Source: Pseudomonas orientalis (lineage in GTDB: Bacteria; Pseudomonadota; Gammaproteobacteria; Pseudomonadales; Pseudomonadaceae). Taken from it: 64,000 nucleotides of DNA. Both the position numbers and the translations under genes were made by a program. Within the stretch, counting starts at the first letter, position 1, and every line of letters begins with the position of its first letter. The notes under the pieces are model-generated. The model was not told where the DNA came from and made no database searches. It saw only the letters and a program-made list of their open reading frames with translations. The stretch covers positions 124,001-188,000 of the forward strand of contig NZ_JYLM01000003.1 in assembly GCF_001439815.1 (NCBI RefSeq), read 5' to 3'. This document shows, piece by piece, positions 18,101-27,028 of this stretch.

Positions 18101-18501
18101 GAACGCACCAACTTCTCCAAAGCCGCATCCGCCAGAAATGACGAGCGGCTTTTGACGTTGTGTTCACGCACGTAACGGTCGATGCGTTGGATCACATAAC
18201 CGGGCAAAGTCACATTGACCTTCTCGGTCTTGCCCAGATAAGGCGAGATATCCAGCTCCAACATGCCCCAGCCCATACCGGCGTAGTCTTCATGGGCGTG
18301 ATGAGTGGCAACCGAGGTTGGCATCGGAATCACCCCGCCCTCTGCGGCAATCTCCTGCAGCAGGATGTGCGCCACTTCCACGGCCGCGTTGTAGGCCTCT
18401 TCAAAACTGTCCCCGGCGGTGACGGCGCCCGGAATGTCGGGGATCTGAATACCGGTGGCGGTAAAGTCATCGCCCCATTCGATACAGATTGGGTATTGCA
18501 T
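18097..18501 (-). CDS. hicB: HicB-family antitoxin
   Basis: 134 residues. The N-terminal partial RNase H-like fold (about 1-75) has the typical opening MQYPICIEWGDD and DIPGAVTAGDSFEEAYNAA. The C-terminal ribbon-helix-helix domain (about 92-134, EKVNVTLPGYVIQRIDRYV) should bind DNA. It neutralises HicA and represses its own operon. The gene lies 11 bases after hicA, the order toxin first, which is usual for hicAB. Confidence 0.92.
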   Translation of the reverse strand: MQYPICIEWGDDFTATGIQIPDIPGAVTAGDSFEEAYNAAVEVAHILLQEIAAEGGVIPMPTSVATHHAHEDYAGMGWGMLELDISPYLGKTEKVNVTLPGYVIQRIDRYVREHNVKSRSSFLADAALEKLVRS

Positions 18502-18512
18502 GCATGCTCTCC

Positions 18513-18701
18513 TTAGAACTGAAACAGCCCGGCGCGTTTCCTGATGCTTCTGACGGTGCCCAAAGGCAGATCCTTCTTCGGATGAGGCACCGGTATCGTG
18601 TACGGGTTATAGCGGTGGGTGAAAATGTGATGGCTGCCGGTGACCCGATCCAGCACCCAGCCCGCTTCCAGCAATTCCTTGATCAATAGCCTGCTTTGCA
18701 C
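18513..18701 (-). CDS. hicA: HicA-family mRNA interferase toxin
   Basis: 62 residues, a double-stranded RNA-binding-like fold that cleaves mRNA. The catalytic histidine lies in GSHHIFTH (about 22-29), followed by the family's VPHPKKDLPLGTVRSI. It starts at GTG 18701 with a strong AAGGAGG site 5 bases upstream. An imperfect palindrome at 18732-18747 is a likely HicB operator. Confidence 0.92.
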   Translation of the reverse strand: MQSRLLIKELLEAGWVLDRVTGSHHIFTHRYNPYTIPVPHPKKDLPLGTVRSIRKRAGLFQF

Positions 18702-18731
18702 CGCTGCCTCCTTGGCTCGGACTCAATAAAA

Positions 18732-18747
18732 ATAACCCTAGAGTTAT
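18732..18747. promoter_or_regulatory. Candidate HicB operator
   Basis: ATAACCCTAGAGTTAT, a palindrome with 14 of 16 symmetric positions, 31 bases upstream of the hicA start in an AT-rich patch. The position fits autorepression by HicAB. Confidence 0.5.
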
Positions 18748-18829
18748 ATTTACTCAAGCACAGAATGGCCAGGTCTGACTGACGGTTGTTTTACCGGATA
18801 TTGATGAGCGTTTCGGCGCAGCATCGGGC

Positions 18830-19396
18830 TCAAGCCGAGGGCGCGTGCTCCAGGCAACACAGCAAACGCGCGACGGTGTGTTCCAGCGGGCCGGAGTTAT
18901 CCAGCACGAATAACCCCTCGCCATTGGCAGCGATCAGCGCTTCGGTGAACCGCGCGTTGCGCGCCAGGCGTTCCTCGATATCCGTCAGGGATTCACGCGC
19001 GCGCGCGATCAGGCGCTGGCGCAGTACGGCTTGATCGACTGTCAGCAGCAACACCAGCAACGTCGGGTAACGCTCACGGGTTTGCGCCAGATGCGCGCGG
19101 GAGCCGTTGACCAGCACGTCGTCTCCGGCCGCCAGCCACTCGTCAATGTCCTTGGGAATGCCGTAGGACAACCCATTGGCCTGCCAACTGAGGGCAAACG
19201 CGCCCTGCGCCTGCATCGCCGCAAACTGCACCGGGCTCACGCCTTGCGCCGCTTCACCCACCGCCTCCGCCGAGCGCGTGATCACGCGGCGCACAATGCG
19301 GCAACCGCGCTCGGCCAACCGCGGGCGTGCGGCATCCAGCAGGCTGTCCTTGCCCGAACCCGATGGCCCGATGAGATAGATCAACCTGCCTGCCAT
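18830..19396 (-). CDS. phnN: Ribose 1,5-bisphosphate phosphokinase (PhnN)
   Basis: 188 residues from MAGRLIYLIGPSGSGKDSLL, where GPSGSGKDS is the Walker A loop. The guanylate-kinase-like fold shows ALSWQANGLSYGIP and DVLVNGSRAHLAQTRERYP. PhnN makes PRPP from ribose 1,5-bisphosphate in phosphonate breakdown. Here no other phn gene is adjacent, so it is an orphan copy, or the C-P lyase genes lie elsewhere. The upstream 477 bases hold no phnM remnant that I can recognise. Confidence 0.88.
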   Translation of the reverse strand: MAGRLIYLIGPSGSGKDSLLDAARPRLAERGCRIVRRVITRSAEAVGEAAQGVSPVQFAAMQAQGAFALSWQANGLSYGIPKDIDEWLAAGDDVLVNGSRAHLAQTRERYPTLLVLLLTVDQAVLRQRLIARARESLTDIEERLARNARFTEALIAANGEGLFVLDNSGPLEHTVARLLCCLEHAPSA

Positions 19397-19707
19397 CACA
19401 CCACTCTCTTTGCTTGTTTTCGCACGGGTTGGCCGCTGTGCCGGTTTGCCCGGTATCACAGAGTATATCCAGCGATTGCCCGGCAACCAGGCCAGCGACG
19501 GTCACCTTACCGGGAAAGCGTGAGCCATGACAGACGTGGAGGGCTGCGCTGCTTCCTCGTCTCAATTCAGACGGCGCAACGCTTGAGCCAGCCAGGAACT
19601 TTCCTACGATCTGCGTGGCTTGCAGTTGCTATAACGCACCGTTAGCCTCTCGCAGTCGCTGCTCATCAGCGATCAGGCTTGGTCGCCTGGGTTAGAATGG
19701 CGCACAG

Positions 19708-19723
19708 TGCCGCGCAAGCGGCA
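19708..19723 (+). other. Short GCAA-loop hairpin upstream of the structured leader
   Basis: TGCCGC-GCAA-GCGGCA, a 6-bp stem with a GNRA-type tetraloop followed by TTCTTGT. It may be part of the leader transcript or a weak terminator. TAGAAT at 19693-19698 could be a -10 element, but no clear -35 is seen. Confidence 0.4.
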
Positions 19724-19741
19724 TTCTTGTGCTCGCGTTAT

Positions 19742-19818
19742 GGCGGGCTGTGCGCGGGAGGGCTTAGGGCCCTGCCGGGTTTCCATTCCCTGGTCGACCA
19801 ACCTGCGTACAGCTCGCC
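19742..19818 (+). ncRNA. Candidate structured leader RNA upstream of DUF6124 gene
   Basis: A long-range helix pairs 19742-19751 (GGCGGGCTGT) with 19809-19818 (ACAGCTCGCC), ten pairs with one G-U. It continues inward as 19754-19758 with 19802-19806. Inside are two hairpins: 19759-19763 with 19769-19773 (AGGGC/GCCCT), and 19775-19779 with 19789-19793 (CCGGG/CCTGG, one G-U). The result is a three-way-junction fold. It ends 55 bases before the DUF6124 start. From memory, similar leaders precede DUF3077/DUF6124 genes in many Pseudomonas, but I cannot verify this here. Confidence 0.6.
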
Positions 19819-19873
19819 ACCCTTCTGCTTGGTCGCGGATGTGGTGAGCTCCGACTGAATGGAGACTGACTGC

Positions 19874-20149
19874 ATGAAAAAAGTTACGCCAAATCCCCCA
19901 TCATTCCACTCGGATGACCTTTCACAAACCTCACCCAACCTCATCTTCACCGTCCGTCCCGGCCTTAGCACCGAAGCGGCGTTAAGCAATGCCAGCGAGA
20001 TGCTGGAGTCGGCGACAGTCTGTGCGTACGACTGCGCCGAGCATCTGGATGGCTCAGGCCGCAAGCAGGTGCTGGCGGTCGTGCAGATGATCGAAATTGC
20101 ACAGTTGTTGGTGAATGAAGCGTTGAACCGGGAGTGTCCTGTAGCTTGA
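19874..20149 (+). CDS. DUF6124 (DUF3077-like) family protein
   Basis: 91 residues from MKKVTPNPPSFHSDD, with GGAG 9 bases upstream; the earlier ATG 19859 lacks a site. The family core is FTVRPGLSTEAALSNASEMLESA followed by an acidic loop and a C-terminal helix (VVQMIEIAQLLVNEALN). Members are small, probably helical, Pseudomonas-restricted proteins of unknown function, often in several copies per genome. The gene has the structured leader before it and a dispersed repeat after it. Confidence 0.8.
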   Translation: MKKVTPNPPSFHSDDLSQTSPNLIFTVRPGLSTEAALSNASEMLESATVCAYDCAEHLDGSGRKQVLAVVQMIEIAQLLVNEALNRECPVA

Positions 20150-20155
20150 TAACAA

Positions 20156-20272
20156 GATCGTTCCCACGCTCTGCGTGGGAATGCCGCCCTGGACGCTCCG
20201 CGTCCTGCTTTTTGCGCACTGGTGACGCGGAGCGTCACGGGATGCATTCCCACGCGGAGCGTGAGAACGATC
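20156..20272. repeat. Large palindromic repeat (GATCGTTCCCACGCTCTGCG type)
   Basis: A 117-base inverted element begins GATCGTTCCCACGC and ends GCGTGAGAACGATC, with an inner inverted pair (GGACGCTCCGCGTCC and GTGACGCGGAGCGTCAC). A single half of the same family lies at 4602-4632. Confidence 0.85.
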
Positions 20273-20286
20273 AAATCACAGGCAAG

Positions 20287-20313
20287 AAAAAGGCGACCCG
20301 AAGGTCGCCTTTT
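20287..20313. terminator. Intrinsic terminator of the ccm operon
   Basis: AGGCGACC-CGAA-GGTCGCCT flanked by A-runs and T-runs, directly after the stop of the last minus-strand gene (20315). It can also stop plus-strand transcripts from the DUF6124 gene. Confidence 0.9.
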
Positions 20314-20314
20314 G

Positions 20315-20710
20315 TCATTGCGCGTACTGCTTGCTCAACCCTGGTGGCACGCCCTGTACGCTGGTCTCTTCCCACGGCCCGTTGGGGCTGATGGAGCGAC
20401 GCCAGCCGTTGCTCCAACGATAGTAGGTGCGCTGGCGGTAGAAGGTGTCGGGCTGGTCGTCGAGTACGTACACCTGCATCTTGCCGTCCCAGTGGCTGGC
20501 CGCGCCCGGTGGTGGGGCGAAGGTCGGCGACTTGCTTGGCAGTGGCTTGGGCGGCGGGGTTACCGGGCCGGAGGGTTTGCTGCCGGGCTGGGTCGACGGG
20601 CCCGACGGCGGGATGGTCGGGCCGGTGGGGCCGGGTGGTGGTCGGTGGACCGCACAGGCGCTCAGGCCCAATACGAGGCTGAGCAGGGTCATACGTGCAA
20701 ATGCGGTCAT
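20315..20710 (-). CDS. Small proline-rich lipoprotein
   Basis: 131 residues. The signal peptide ends in the lipobox LSAC (Cys19), followed by a proline/glycine-rich linker (about 24-70) that could cross the peptidoglycan. The C-terminal domain is aromatic-rich: HWDGKMQVYVLDDQPDTFYR and YYRWSNGWRRS. It starts 15 bases after the ccmI stop, so it is the last gene of the ccm operon. Function unknown. Confidence 0.75.
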   Translation of the reverse strand: MTAFARMTLLSLVLGLSACAVHRPPPGPTGPTIPPSGPSTQPGSKPSGPVTPPPKPLPSKSPTFAPPPGAASHWDGKMQVYVLDDQPDTFYRQRTYYRWSNGWRRSISPNGPWEETSVQGVPPGLSKQYAQ

Positions 20711-20725
20711 GGGCGTTTCCTCAAA

Positions 20726-21910
20726 TTACTTGTCCGGACTGTCGATGGTCAGCTGCTGCAGCGCAGTGGCGGTGCTGGCCAAGGGTTGGCTGCGGCCGAT
20801 CCACTCGCCAGCGGTTGGAACACCTGCCCGGGATATGCGCGCAACCAGTTGGACTTCAGGGAAGTTGGACAGTTTCAACTGCGGCATCATCGCGTCGGCA
20901 TCGCCCAGTTCCACGGTGACAGGCAGTTCGGCAACGGTGACACGCTTGGCCGCAAGCGGTGCAGGCGGGCCGCCGACGGCGCGCGCGAAGATGAACACAC
21001 TGTCGCCTGGCAGGGCCTTGGCTTTCACCTCGGCTGACAGGTCCACGCGCACTTTCAGCACGGCCTTCTGCGCGACAGCGCCGCCGCTCTCCCTGAGTTT
21101 TTCCGCAGCGCGATCGATGCCGCCTTGCAGCGCAACGCGAGAATTGTCTTCGGGTGGCAGTTGCGCCAGCAGACGGTTCCAGTAGTCGATCGCTTCCTGA
21201 TAGCGCTGGCCTTCAAAGGCGGCGATACCGAGCAGGCCGAGGCTGGTGACTTCCTTTGGATCGAGCTTCAGGGCTTCGTCGGTCAGCGCCTGAACCTTGG
21301 GCGACCACTGTTTGTTGTCGGCGAAATACTGCGCCTGGGCCCACTGCCCGAGCAGTTCGGGCTGGCGCCCGGCCAAGGCAACGCTACGCTCAAACACTTT
21401 GGCGGCATCGGCGGAACGATCCTGGGCCATATAGGCGCGACCGAGGAAGTACAGGCCTTCAGCCGAATCCGGCTGGGCCGCCGCGGCACGTTCCAGGCGC
21501 TGCGTCATGTCGGCCATCGACACCGGCGGCTGGGAAAACTCGCGGGTTAACTCGACCTTGTCGCTCGCCCCATAATGCAGGTACAGCGCAACGCCCAGGA
21601 CCGGGACAAGAAACGCCGCCAACAATGGCAGCGGTTTGCCAAGGCGGGACTCGCGACGCTTTTGCACGCCCTCGGTATCGGCCAGCAGTTCACGCGCAGC
21701 TTCGGCGCGGCCGGTATCGAGTTGCGCAGCAGTCAGGACGCCTTCGTCGCGCTGCACCTGCAGTTCGGCGATGCGCTCTTGATACAGCGCCACGTTCAGC
21801 GCGGTGCGGTCCTCCTCACGCTGGGCACGACGGCCACGCAGCACAGGGATCAACAGGAAGCTCAGGGCAATCAACAGCAGCAGCCCGGCTGCAAGCCAGA
21901 AATCAATCAT
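20726..21910 (-). CDS. ccmI: c-type cytochrome biogenesis protein CcmI
   Basis: 394 residues from [18 protein letters not shown]. It has a membrane segment at 3-22, a cytoplasmic segment rich in basic and acidic residues ([25 protein letters not shown]), a second membrane segment near 95-115, and then a periplasmic TPR-rich domain ([28 protein letters not shown]). The last part resembles the CcmI C-terminal domain that holds the apocytochrome tail. It chaperones apocytochrome c for CcmF/H. It overlaps ccmH by 8 bases. Confidence 0.93.
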   Translation of the reverse strand: MIDFWLAAGLLLLIALSFLLIPVLRGRRAQREEDRTALNVALYQERIAELQVQRDEGVLTAAQLDTGRAEAARELLADTEGVQKRRESRLGKPLPLLAAFLVPVLGVALYLHYGASDKVELTREFSQPPVSMADMTQRLERAAAAQPDSAEGLYFLGRAYMAQDRSADAAKVFERSVALAGRQPELLGQWAQAQYFADNKQWSPKVQALTDEALKLDPKEVTSLGLLGIAAFEGQRYQEAIDYWNRLLAQLPPEDNSRVALQGGIDRAAEKLRESGGAVAQKAVLKVRVDLSAEVKAKALPGDSVFIFARAVGGPPAPLAAKRVTVAELPVTVELGDADAMMPQLKLSNFPEVQLVARISRAGVPTAGEWIGRSQPLASTATALQQLTIDSPDK

Positions 21911-22376
21911 CAGTCTTGGTGTCCAGCAATTGGTCGAGACGTTTACGCTCTTCGGGGGACAGCGCGTCGCTGCCATCGGCAGGCGCGGCGCGGCGGCGGC
22001 GCACGATGACGGCCATGACCACTACGCCGGTCAGCAGCAGCCCGGCGGGGCCGAACCAGAGCAGCGCAGTCTTGCCGGTAAGCGCCGGTTTATAGCGCAC
22101 AAAATCACCGTAGCGGTCGACCATGAAGTCGATGATCTGCTGGTTGTCCTTGCCCTCCCCCAGCATCCGGAAGATCTCCTTGCGCAGGTCGGCGGCGATG
22201 GGCGCGTTGGAGTCGGCGATATCCTGGTTCTGGCATTTGGGGCAGCGCAGTTCCTTGGTCAGCTCGCGAAAACGCTCGCGGTCACCGTCGTTGGCAAATT
22301 CATAGGTGTCGATGGCGGCGTGGGCCACGCCGGCCAGTCCCAGCGCCAGCACAGCCGCAACTAACAGGCGCTTCAT
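21903..22376 (-). CDS. ccmH: Cytochrome c maturation thiol-disulfide protein CcmH
   Basis: 157 residues: a signal peptide (1-20), then the redox motif LRCPKC (about 43-48), which handles the apocytochrome CXXCH disulfide, the conserved [19 protein letters not shown] helix, and a membrane anchor near 107-125. This is the short CcmH; the CcmI domain is a separate gene, as in Pseudomonas. It overlaps ccmG by 4 bases. Confidence 0.95.
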   Translation of the reverse strand: MKRLLVAAVLALGLAGVAHAAIDTYEFANDGDRERFRELTKELRCPKCQNQDIADSNAPIAADLRKEIFRMLGEGKDNQQIIDFMVDRYGDFVRYKPALTGKTALLWFGPAGLLLTGVVVMAVIVRRRRAAPADGSDALSPEERKRLDQLLDTKTDD

Positions 22377-22909
22377 GGTTTGGCCTCATCGACCAGGGCC
22401 TGGTACTTGGCCGCCAGTTGCTCGCGCCAGACCACCTCGTCGATCACGCCGACGTACTTGTCACGGATCACGCCCTTGGCATCAATAAAGAAGGTTTCCG
22501 GGGCGCCGTATACGCCCAGGTTCAAACCGAGCTTGCCGTCTTCGTCGCGGATATCCAACTGGTACGGGTTGTGGAATTCAGCCAGCCATTTCAACGCCGC
22601 TGCATTATCGTCCTTGTAGTTGATGCCGTAGATCACCACGCCCTTCTCGGCGAGTTTGTTCAACACCGGGTGTTCGACGCGGCAGGAGATGCACCAGGTG
22701 GCCCACACGTTGACCAGCGCCGGTTTGCCCAGCAGGTCGGCGCGGGTCAGTTGCCTGTCGCCCTGCACAGTGGGCAGCGAGAATTCCGGGAACGGCTTGC
22801 CGATCATGGCCGACGGCAATTCGGCCGGGTCCAGGTACAGGCCGCGATAGAGGAACACCGCCACCACCAGAAACGCCGCCAGCGGCAACACCATCAACCA
22901 GCGCGTCAT
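22373..22909 (-). CDS. ccmG: Thiol:disulfide interchange protein DsbE/CcmG
   Basis: 178 residues with a single N-terminal membrane anchor (about 5-22) and a periplasmic thioredoxin fold. The active site is WATWCISCRVEHP, with a Ser in place of the more common Pro between the cysteines. The conserved GVYGAPETFFIDAKG, with the cis-Pro region, follows. It passes reductant to CcmH/apocytochrome c. It overlaps ccmF and ccmH by 4 bases each. Confidence 0.95.
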   Translation of the reverse strand: MTRWLMVLPLAAFLVVAVFLYRGLYLDPAELPSAMIGKPFPEFSLPTVQGDRQLTRADLLGKPALVNVWATWCISCRVEHPVLNKLAEKGVVIYGINYKDDNAAALKWLAEFHNPYQLDIRDEDGKLGLNLGVYGAPETFFIDAKGVIRDKYVGVIDEVVWREQLAAKYQALVDEAKP

Positions 22910-24891
22910 ACCGCAGCTCCCATGCCGAGGGCTTCACGCACCCGGCTTTTGACCTTGACCCGGTAACGCCGGTCCAGCGCCGCGAGCACACCACCCAACC
23001 CGGTCAGCAGGCCGCCGAACCAGATCCAGCGCACAAACGGTTTCACATGCACGCGTACCGCCCAGGCGCCATCGCCCAGTGGTTCACCCAACGCCACATA
23101 CAGGTCACGGGTGAAACCGGCATCGATACCTGCCTCGGTCATCATCGAACTCTGCACGGTATACAGGCGTTTTTCCGGGTGCAGCACGGCGATTTCCTTC
23201 CCGTTGCGCACCACGCGTACGGTGCCTTTGTCCGAAGTGAAATTCGGTCCTTCAAAGTGCCTGGCGCCTTCGAAGATGAACTGGTAACCGCCCAGGTCCA
23301 TGGACTCGCCTGGCGCCAGGCGCAGGTCGCGTTCTGCGCTGTTCTGGCTCGACAGCACCACGCCCAGGGCGCAGACGGCGATGCCGATATGGGCGATCTG
23401 CATGCCCCAGTAGCTGCGGGTCAAGGTCGGCAGGCCTTTGATCAGGCCCTTGTGGCGAGTCTTGTCGGCGATATCGCGCACGCCGGCCAGCAACACCCAG
23501 GCCGCAAGCAGGAACGTGGCGAGCACCGCCCAGTTGAAGTCGCCGTAGGCAACCCCGGCGATCACGGCCAGGGCCACACTGCCCAGCAGCACCGGCATCA
23601 GCATGCCGGCCAGCCATTTCACCGGGGTGTCTTTCCAGCGCACCAGCACGCCGACCGCCATCACCATCATCAACAGGCCCATCAACGGAATGAACAAGGC
23701 GTTGAAGTACGGCGGGCCGACGGACAGCTTGGCGCCGCTCAGGGCATCCAGCACCAACGGGTACAGGGTGCCGAGCAGAATCATCGACGCGGCCACCACC
23801 AGCACCAGGTTGTTACCCAGCAGCAAGGTTTCCCGCGACCACAGGTTAAAGCCGACCTGGCTCTTGACCACGGGCGCGCGCAGGGCGAACAGGGTCAGCG
23901 AACCACCGACCACAAACAGCAGGAAGATCAGGATGAACACGCCGCGCGCAGGGTCGGAAGCAAACGCATGCACCGACGTCAGTACGCCCGAACGCACGAG
24001 GAACGTGCCGAGCAGGCTGAGGGAAAATGCCGCGATGGCCAGTAGCACGGTCCAGCTCTTGAACACGCCGCGTTTTTCGGTGACGGCCAGCGAATGAATC
24101 AAGGCGGTGCCGACCAGCCAGGGCATGAACGAAGCGTTTTCCACCGGGTCCCAGAACCACCAGCCGCCCCAGCCGAGTTCGTAGTAGGCCCACCACGAAC
24201 CCAGCGTGATGCCGATGCCCAGGAAGGCCCAGGCGACGATGGTCCATGGCCGCGACCAGCGCGCCCAGGCCGCGTCGAGACGCCCGCCGAGCAAGGCAGC
24301 GATGGCGAAGGCAAAGGCCACGGAGAAGCCGACGTAGCCCATGTAGAGCATCGGCGGGTGCACGATCAGGCCGATGTCTTGCAGCAGTGGGTTGAGGTCA
24401 TGCCCGTCCATGGGGATCTGCGGCAGGATGCGGCTGAACGGGTTGGAGGTCATGATCAGAAACAGCAAAAAACCGATGCTGATCATGCCCATCACCGCCA
24501 GCACCCGCGCCAGCATGACTTGCGGCAGTTGGCGCGAGAACACCGACACGGCGAACGTCCAGCCGCCGAGGATCAGCGCCCACAGCAGCAGCGAACCTTC
24601 ATGGGCGCCCCACACGGCGCTGAATTTGTAATACCAGGGCAGTGCGCTGTTGGAATTATTGGCGACATAGGCGACGGAAAAATCGTCGGTCATAAAGGCG
24701 TAGGTCAGGCAACCGAAGGCGAACAGCAGGAATGCGAACTGCCCCCAGGCGGCCGGCTGGGCCAGGCTCATCCACAGGCGATCGCCGCGCCAGGCGCCAA
24801 GCAACGGCACCACGGCCTGGACGATGGCAAAGCACAGGGCGAGGATCATCGCCAACTGGCCAAGTTCGGGAATAAACAAAGCGGCGTTCAT
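22906..24891 (-). CDS. ccmF: Heme lyase CcmF
   Basis: 661 residues, with about 14-15 membrane helices. It joins heme to apocytochrome c with CcmH and CcmI. The tryptophan-rich WWD domain is seen as GWGGWWFWDPVENASFMPWL (about 235-254), with conserved histidines around it (VHPPMLYMGYVG; SVHAFASDP). The large periplasmic loop toward the C-terminus begins near AERDLRLAPGESMDLGGYQF. Complete. Confidence 0.97.
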   Translation of the reverse strand: MNAALFIPELGQLAMILALCFAIVQAVVPLLGAWRGDRLWMSLAQPAAWGQFAFLLFAFGCLTYAFMTDDFSVAYVANNSNSALPWYYKFSAVWGAHEGSLLLWALILGGWTFAVSVFSRQLPQVMLARVLAVMGMISIGFLLFLIMTSNPFSRILPQIPMDGHDLNPLLQDIGLIVHPPMLYMGYVGFSVAFAFAIAALLGGRLDAAWARWSRPWTIVAWAFLGIGITLGSWWAYYELGWGGWWFWDPVENASFMPWLVGTALIHSLAVTEKRGVFKSWTVLLAIAAFSLSLLGTFLVRSGVLTSVHAFASDPARGVFILIFLLFVVGGSLTLFALRAPVVKSQVGFNLWSRETLLLGNNLVLVVAASMILLGTLYPLVLDALSGAKLSVGPPYFNALFIPLMGLLMMVMAVGVLVRWKDTPVKWLAGMLMPVLLGSVALAVIAGVAYGDFNWAVLATFLLAAWVLLAGVRDIADKTRHKGLIKGLPTLTRSYWGMQIAHIGIAVCALGVVLSSQNSAERDLRLAPGESMDLGGYQFIFEGARHFEGPNFTSDKGTVRVVRNGKEIAVLHPEKRLYTVQSSMMTEAGIDAGFTRDLYVALGEPLGDGAWAVRVHVKPFVRWIWFGGLLTGLGGVLAALDRRYRVKVKSRVREALGMGAAV

Positions 24892-24894
24892 GAC

Positions 24895-25350
24895 TCAGCC
24901 CTCCTTGGCAGGGGTTGGGGCGGATTGGCCGCTGTCCTTGAGGGCTTTGGTCACCTCCGGCGGCATGTATTTTTCATCGTGCTTGGCCAGCACTTCATCG
25001 GCCACCACCACGCCACTGGCGTTGAGCTTGCCCAGGGCGACGATGCCCTGGCCTTCGCGGAACAGGTCCGGGAGGATGCCGCGGTAGGTGATGGTCACGG
25101 ATTTGCTGAAGTCGGTGACCACGAAGCTCACGTCCAGGGAGTCTGCAGAACGCTTCAAGGAGCCCTTTTCCACCATGCCGCCAGCGCGGATGCGCGTATC
25201 GACCGGCGCTTCGCCATTGGCGATCTGGGTCGGGGTGTAGAACAGGTTGATGTTCTGCTGCAGGGCGCTCAAGGCCAGGCCCACGGCTATGCCGACGCCG
25301 GCCAGGATGGCGAGGATGATCAACAGACGCTTTCTGCGCAACGGATTCAC
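24895..25350 (-). CDS. ccmE: Periplasmic heme chaperone CcmE
   Basis: 151 residues: an N-terminal membrane anchor (about 8-28), then an OB-fold. The heme-attaching histidine is in [14 protein letters not shown] near residue 123-136, with the Tyr of the HxxxY motif present. It carries heme covalently from CcmABCD to CcmF. It overlaps ccmD by 4 bases. Confidence 0.96.
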   Translation of the reverse strand: MNPLRRKRLLIILAILAGVGIAVGLALSALQQNINLFYTPTQIANGEAPVDTRIRAGGMVEKGSLKRSADSLDVSFVVTDFSKSVTITYRGILPDLFREGQGIVALGKLNASGVVVADEVLAKHDEKYMPPEVTKALKDSGQSAPTPAKEG

Positions 25351-25523
25351 TTATCGGTCTCCCGGCGCAGACGGCGCGCCTCTTGTTGCAGGTAACGCTT
25401 GCGCGCCAGCAGCGGCGCGGCGACGTTGAGGGCCAGCACCGCCAGGCAGATGCCGTAGGCCGTCCAGACATACAGGCCGTGGTGGCCCATGGCGAGAAAA
25501 TCACTGAAAGAAGCAAAACTCAT
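25347..25523 (-). CDS. ccmD: Heme exporter protein CcmD
   Basis: 58 residues from [20 protein letters not shown]. One membrane helix (about 16-38) contains the family's [12 protein letters not shown], and a basic tail follows ([15 protein letters not shown]). It helps release holo-CcmE from CcmABC. It overlaps ccmC and ccmE by 4 bases each. Confidence 0.93.
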   Translation of the reverse strand: MSFASFSDFLAMGHHGLYVWTAYGICLAVLALNVAAPLLARKRYLQQEARRLRRETDK

Positions 25524-26275
25524 CCACGCGCTCCCAGGCTGGCTTGAACTTCGGCTTTTACCCAACTGGTCCGGGCTTCACGCTTGAGCACTTCCAGGCG
25601 CATGCGCAGCAGCAGCACGGCGCCGAAGAAGCAGTAAAAACCCAGCACCATCAGCAGCAGCGGCGCCCACATCTCCACCGGCATCGCCGGTTTTTCAGTG
25701 AGGGTGAAGGTGGCGCCCTGGTGCAGGGTGTTCCACCACTGCACCGAATATTTAATGATCGGGATGTTGATCACGCCGACAATCGCCAGCACCGCGCAGG
25801 CCTTGGCGGCGCTGTCGCGGTTGCTGATCGCATTGCCCAGGGCGATCAGGCCGAAGTACAGGAACAATAGGATCAACATCGACGTGAGCCGCGCATCCCA
25901 CACCCACCACGAACCCCAGGTGGGTTTGCCCCAGATCGCGCCGGTGATCAGCGCCACGGCGGTCATCCATGCACCGATGGGCGCAGCGCATTGCAGGGCG
26001 ACGTCGGCGAGCTTCATCTTCCACACCAGACCGACAATGCCGCACACCGCCAGCATCACATAGCAGGACTGCGCCAGCATGGCGGCGGGCACATGGATAT
26101 AGATGATGCGAAAGCTATTGCCTTGCTGGTAGTCCGGTGGCGCGAAGGCCAGGCCCCAGACCAGGCCGACGCCGATCAGCAATATGGCGGCGACGCTCAA
26201 CCACGGCAGCAGCCTGCCGCTGAGGCCATAGAACCATTTGGGCGAGCCGAGCTTGTGAAACCAGGTCCAGTTCAT
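25520..26275 (-). CDS. ccmC: Heme handling protein CcmC
   Basis: 251 residues with six membrane helices. The WWD motif is [19 protein letters not shown] (about 125-143), with flanking histidines ([26 protein letters not shown]) that bind heme. It loads heme onto CcmE. The 84 bases between it and ccmB form the only sizeable gap inside the ccm genes. Confidence 0.96.
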   Translation of the reverse strand: MNWTWFHKLGSPKWFYGLSGRLLPWLSVAAILLIGVGLVWGLAFAPPDYQQGNSFRIIYIHVPAAMLAQSCYVMLAVCGIVGLVWKMKLADVALQCAAPIGAWMTAVALITGAIWGKPTWGSWWVWDARLTSMLILLFLYFGLIALGNAISNRDSAAKACAVLAIVGVINIPIIKYSVQWWNTLHQGATFTLTEKPAMPVEMWAPLLLMVLGFYCFFGAVLLLRMRLEVLKREARTSWVKAEVQASLGARG

Positions 26276-26359
26276 TGCTGTTTCTCACGGTTGCTTCTTG
26301 CCGTGGCAAGAAGCGTAGGGTCTTTACTGGCCATGCGTGTAACGCCTGGCCAGACCTCA

Positions 26360-27028
26360 TTATTCGCCGACGCTGATCTTCAGGCCGGCCGCTATGGCAA
26401 AGGGTGTCAGGGTTACCGCCAGGGCGGCCAGGCTGCCAAGCCACAGGAGGTAACCGGTCGCCGGCATCCCCATCAGCGCGGCCTGCAACGCGCCACTGCC
26501 GAGGATCAGAACCGGGATATACAAAGGCAGAATCAACAGGGCCAGTAACAGGCCACCGCGCTTCAACCCCACGGTCAACGCCGCGCCCACCGCGCCCAGC
26601 AGGCTGAGCACCGGCGTACCGAGCAACAAGGACAGAAGCAGCACCGGCAAACACTCGACGGGCAACCCCAGCATCAGCGCCAGCAGCGGCGAAAGCAAGA
26701 CCAGCGCGAGGCCGGAAAAAGCCCAGTGTGCCAGCACCTTGGCCAGTACCAGAAGTGGCAAAGGGTGCGACGAAAGGACCCACTGTTCCAGGGAACCGTC
26801 TTCGAAATCACTGCGAAACAGCCCGTCCAGCGAGAGCAGCACGGATAAAAGTGCCGCAACCCACACCAGTCCCGGGGACAAGGTTTGCAACAGTTTAGTC
26901 TCGGGACCGACCGCCAAGGGGAACAACGCGATGACGATGGCGAAGAACACCAGCGGGTTGACCAGTTCTGCCGGGCGACGACACAACAGGCGGGCTTCGC
27001 GGGCGACCAACAGGGCGAATACGCTCAT
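26360..27028 (-). CDS. ccmB: ABC transporter permease CcmB
   Basis: 222 residues with six membrane helices. The family opening [19 protein letters not shown] and [25 protein letters not shown] near 75-98 are visible. It pairs with CcmA as the ABC module that releases holo-CcmE. The start overlaps the ccmA stop by 4 bases. Confidence 0.95.
   Translation of the reverse strand: MSVFALLVAREARLLCRRPAELVNPLVFFAIVIALFPLAVGPETKLLQTLSPGLVWVAALLSVLLSLDGLFRSDFEDGSLEQWVLSSHPLPLLVLAKVLAHWAFSGLALVLLSPLLALMLGLPVECLPVLLLSLLLGTPVLSLLGAVGAALTVGLKRGGLLLALLILPLYIPVLILGSGALQAALMGMPATGYLLWLGSLAALAVTLTPFAIAAGLKISVGE

Noticed and set aside
19254..19565. Possible remnant of phnM or another gene upstream of phnN
   Set aside because: The minus-strand frame shows no amidohydrolase motif and partly overlaps phnN.
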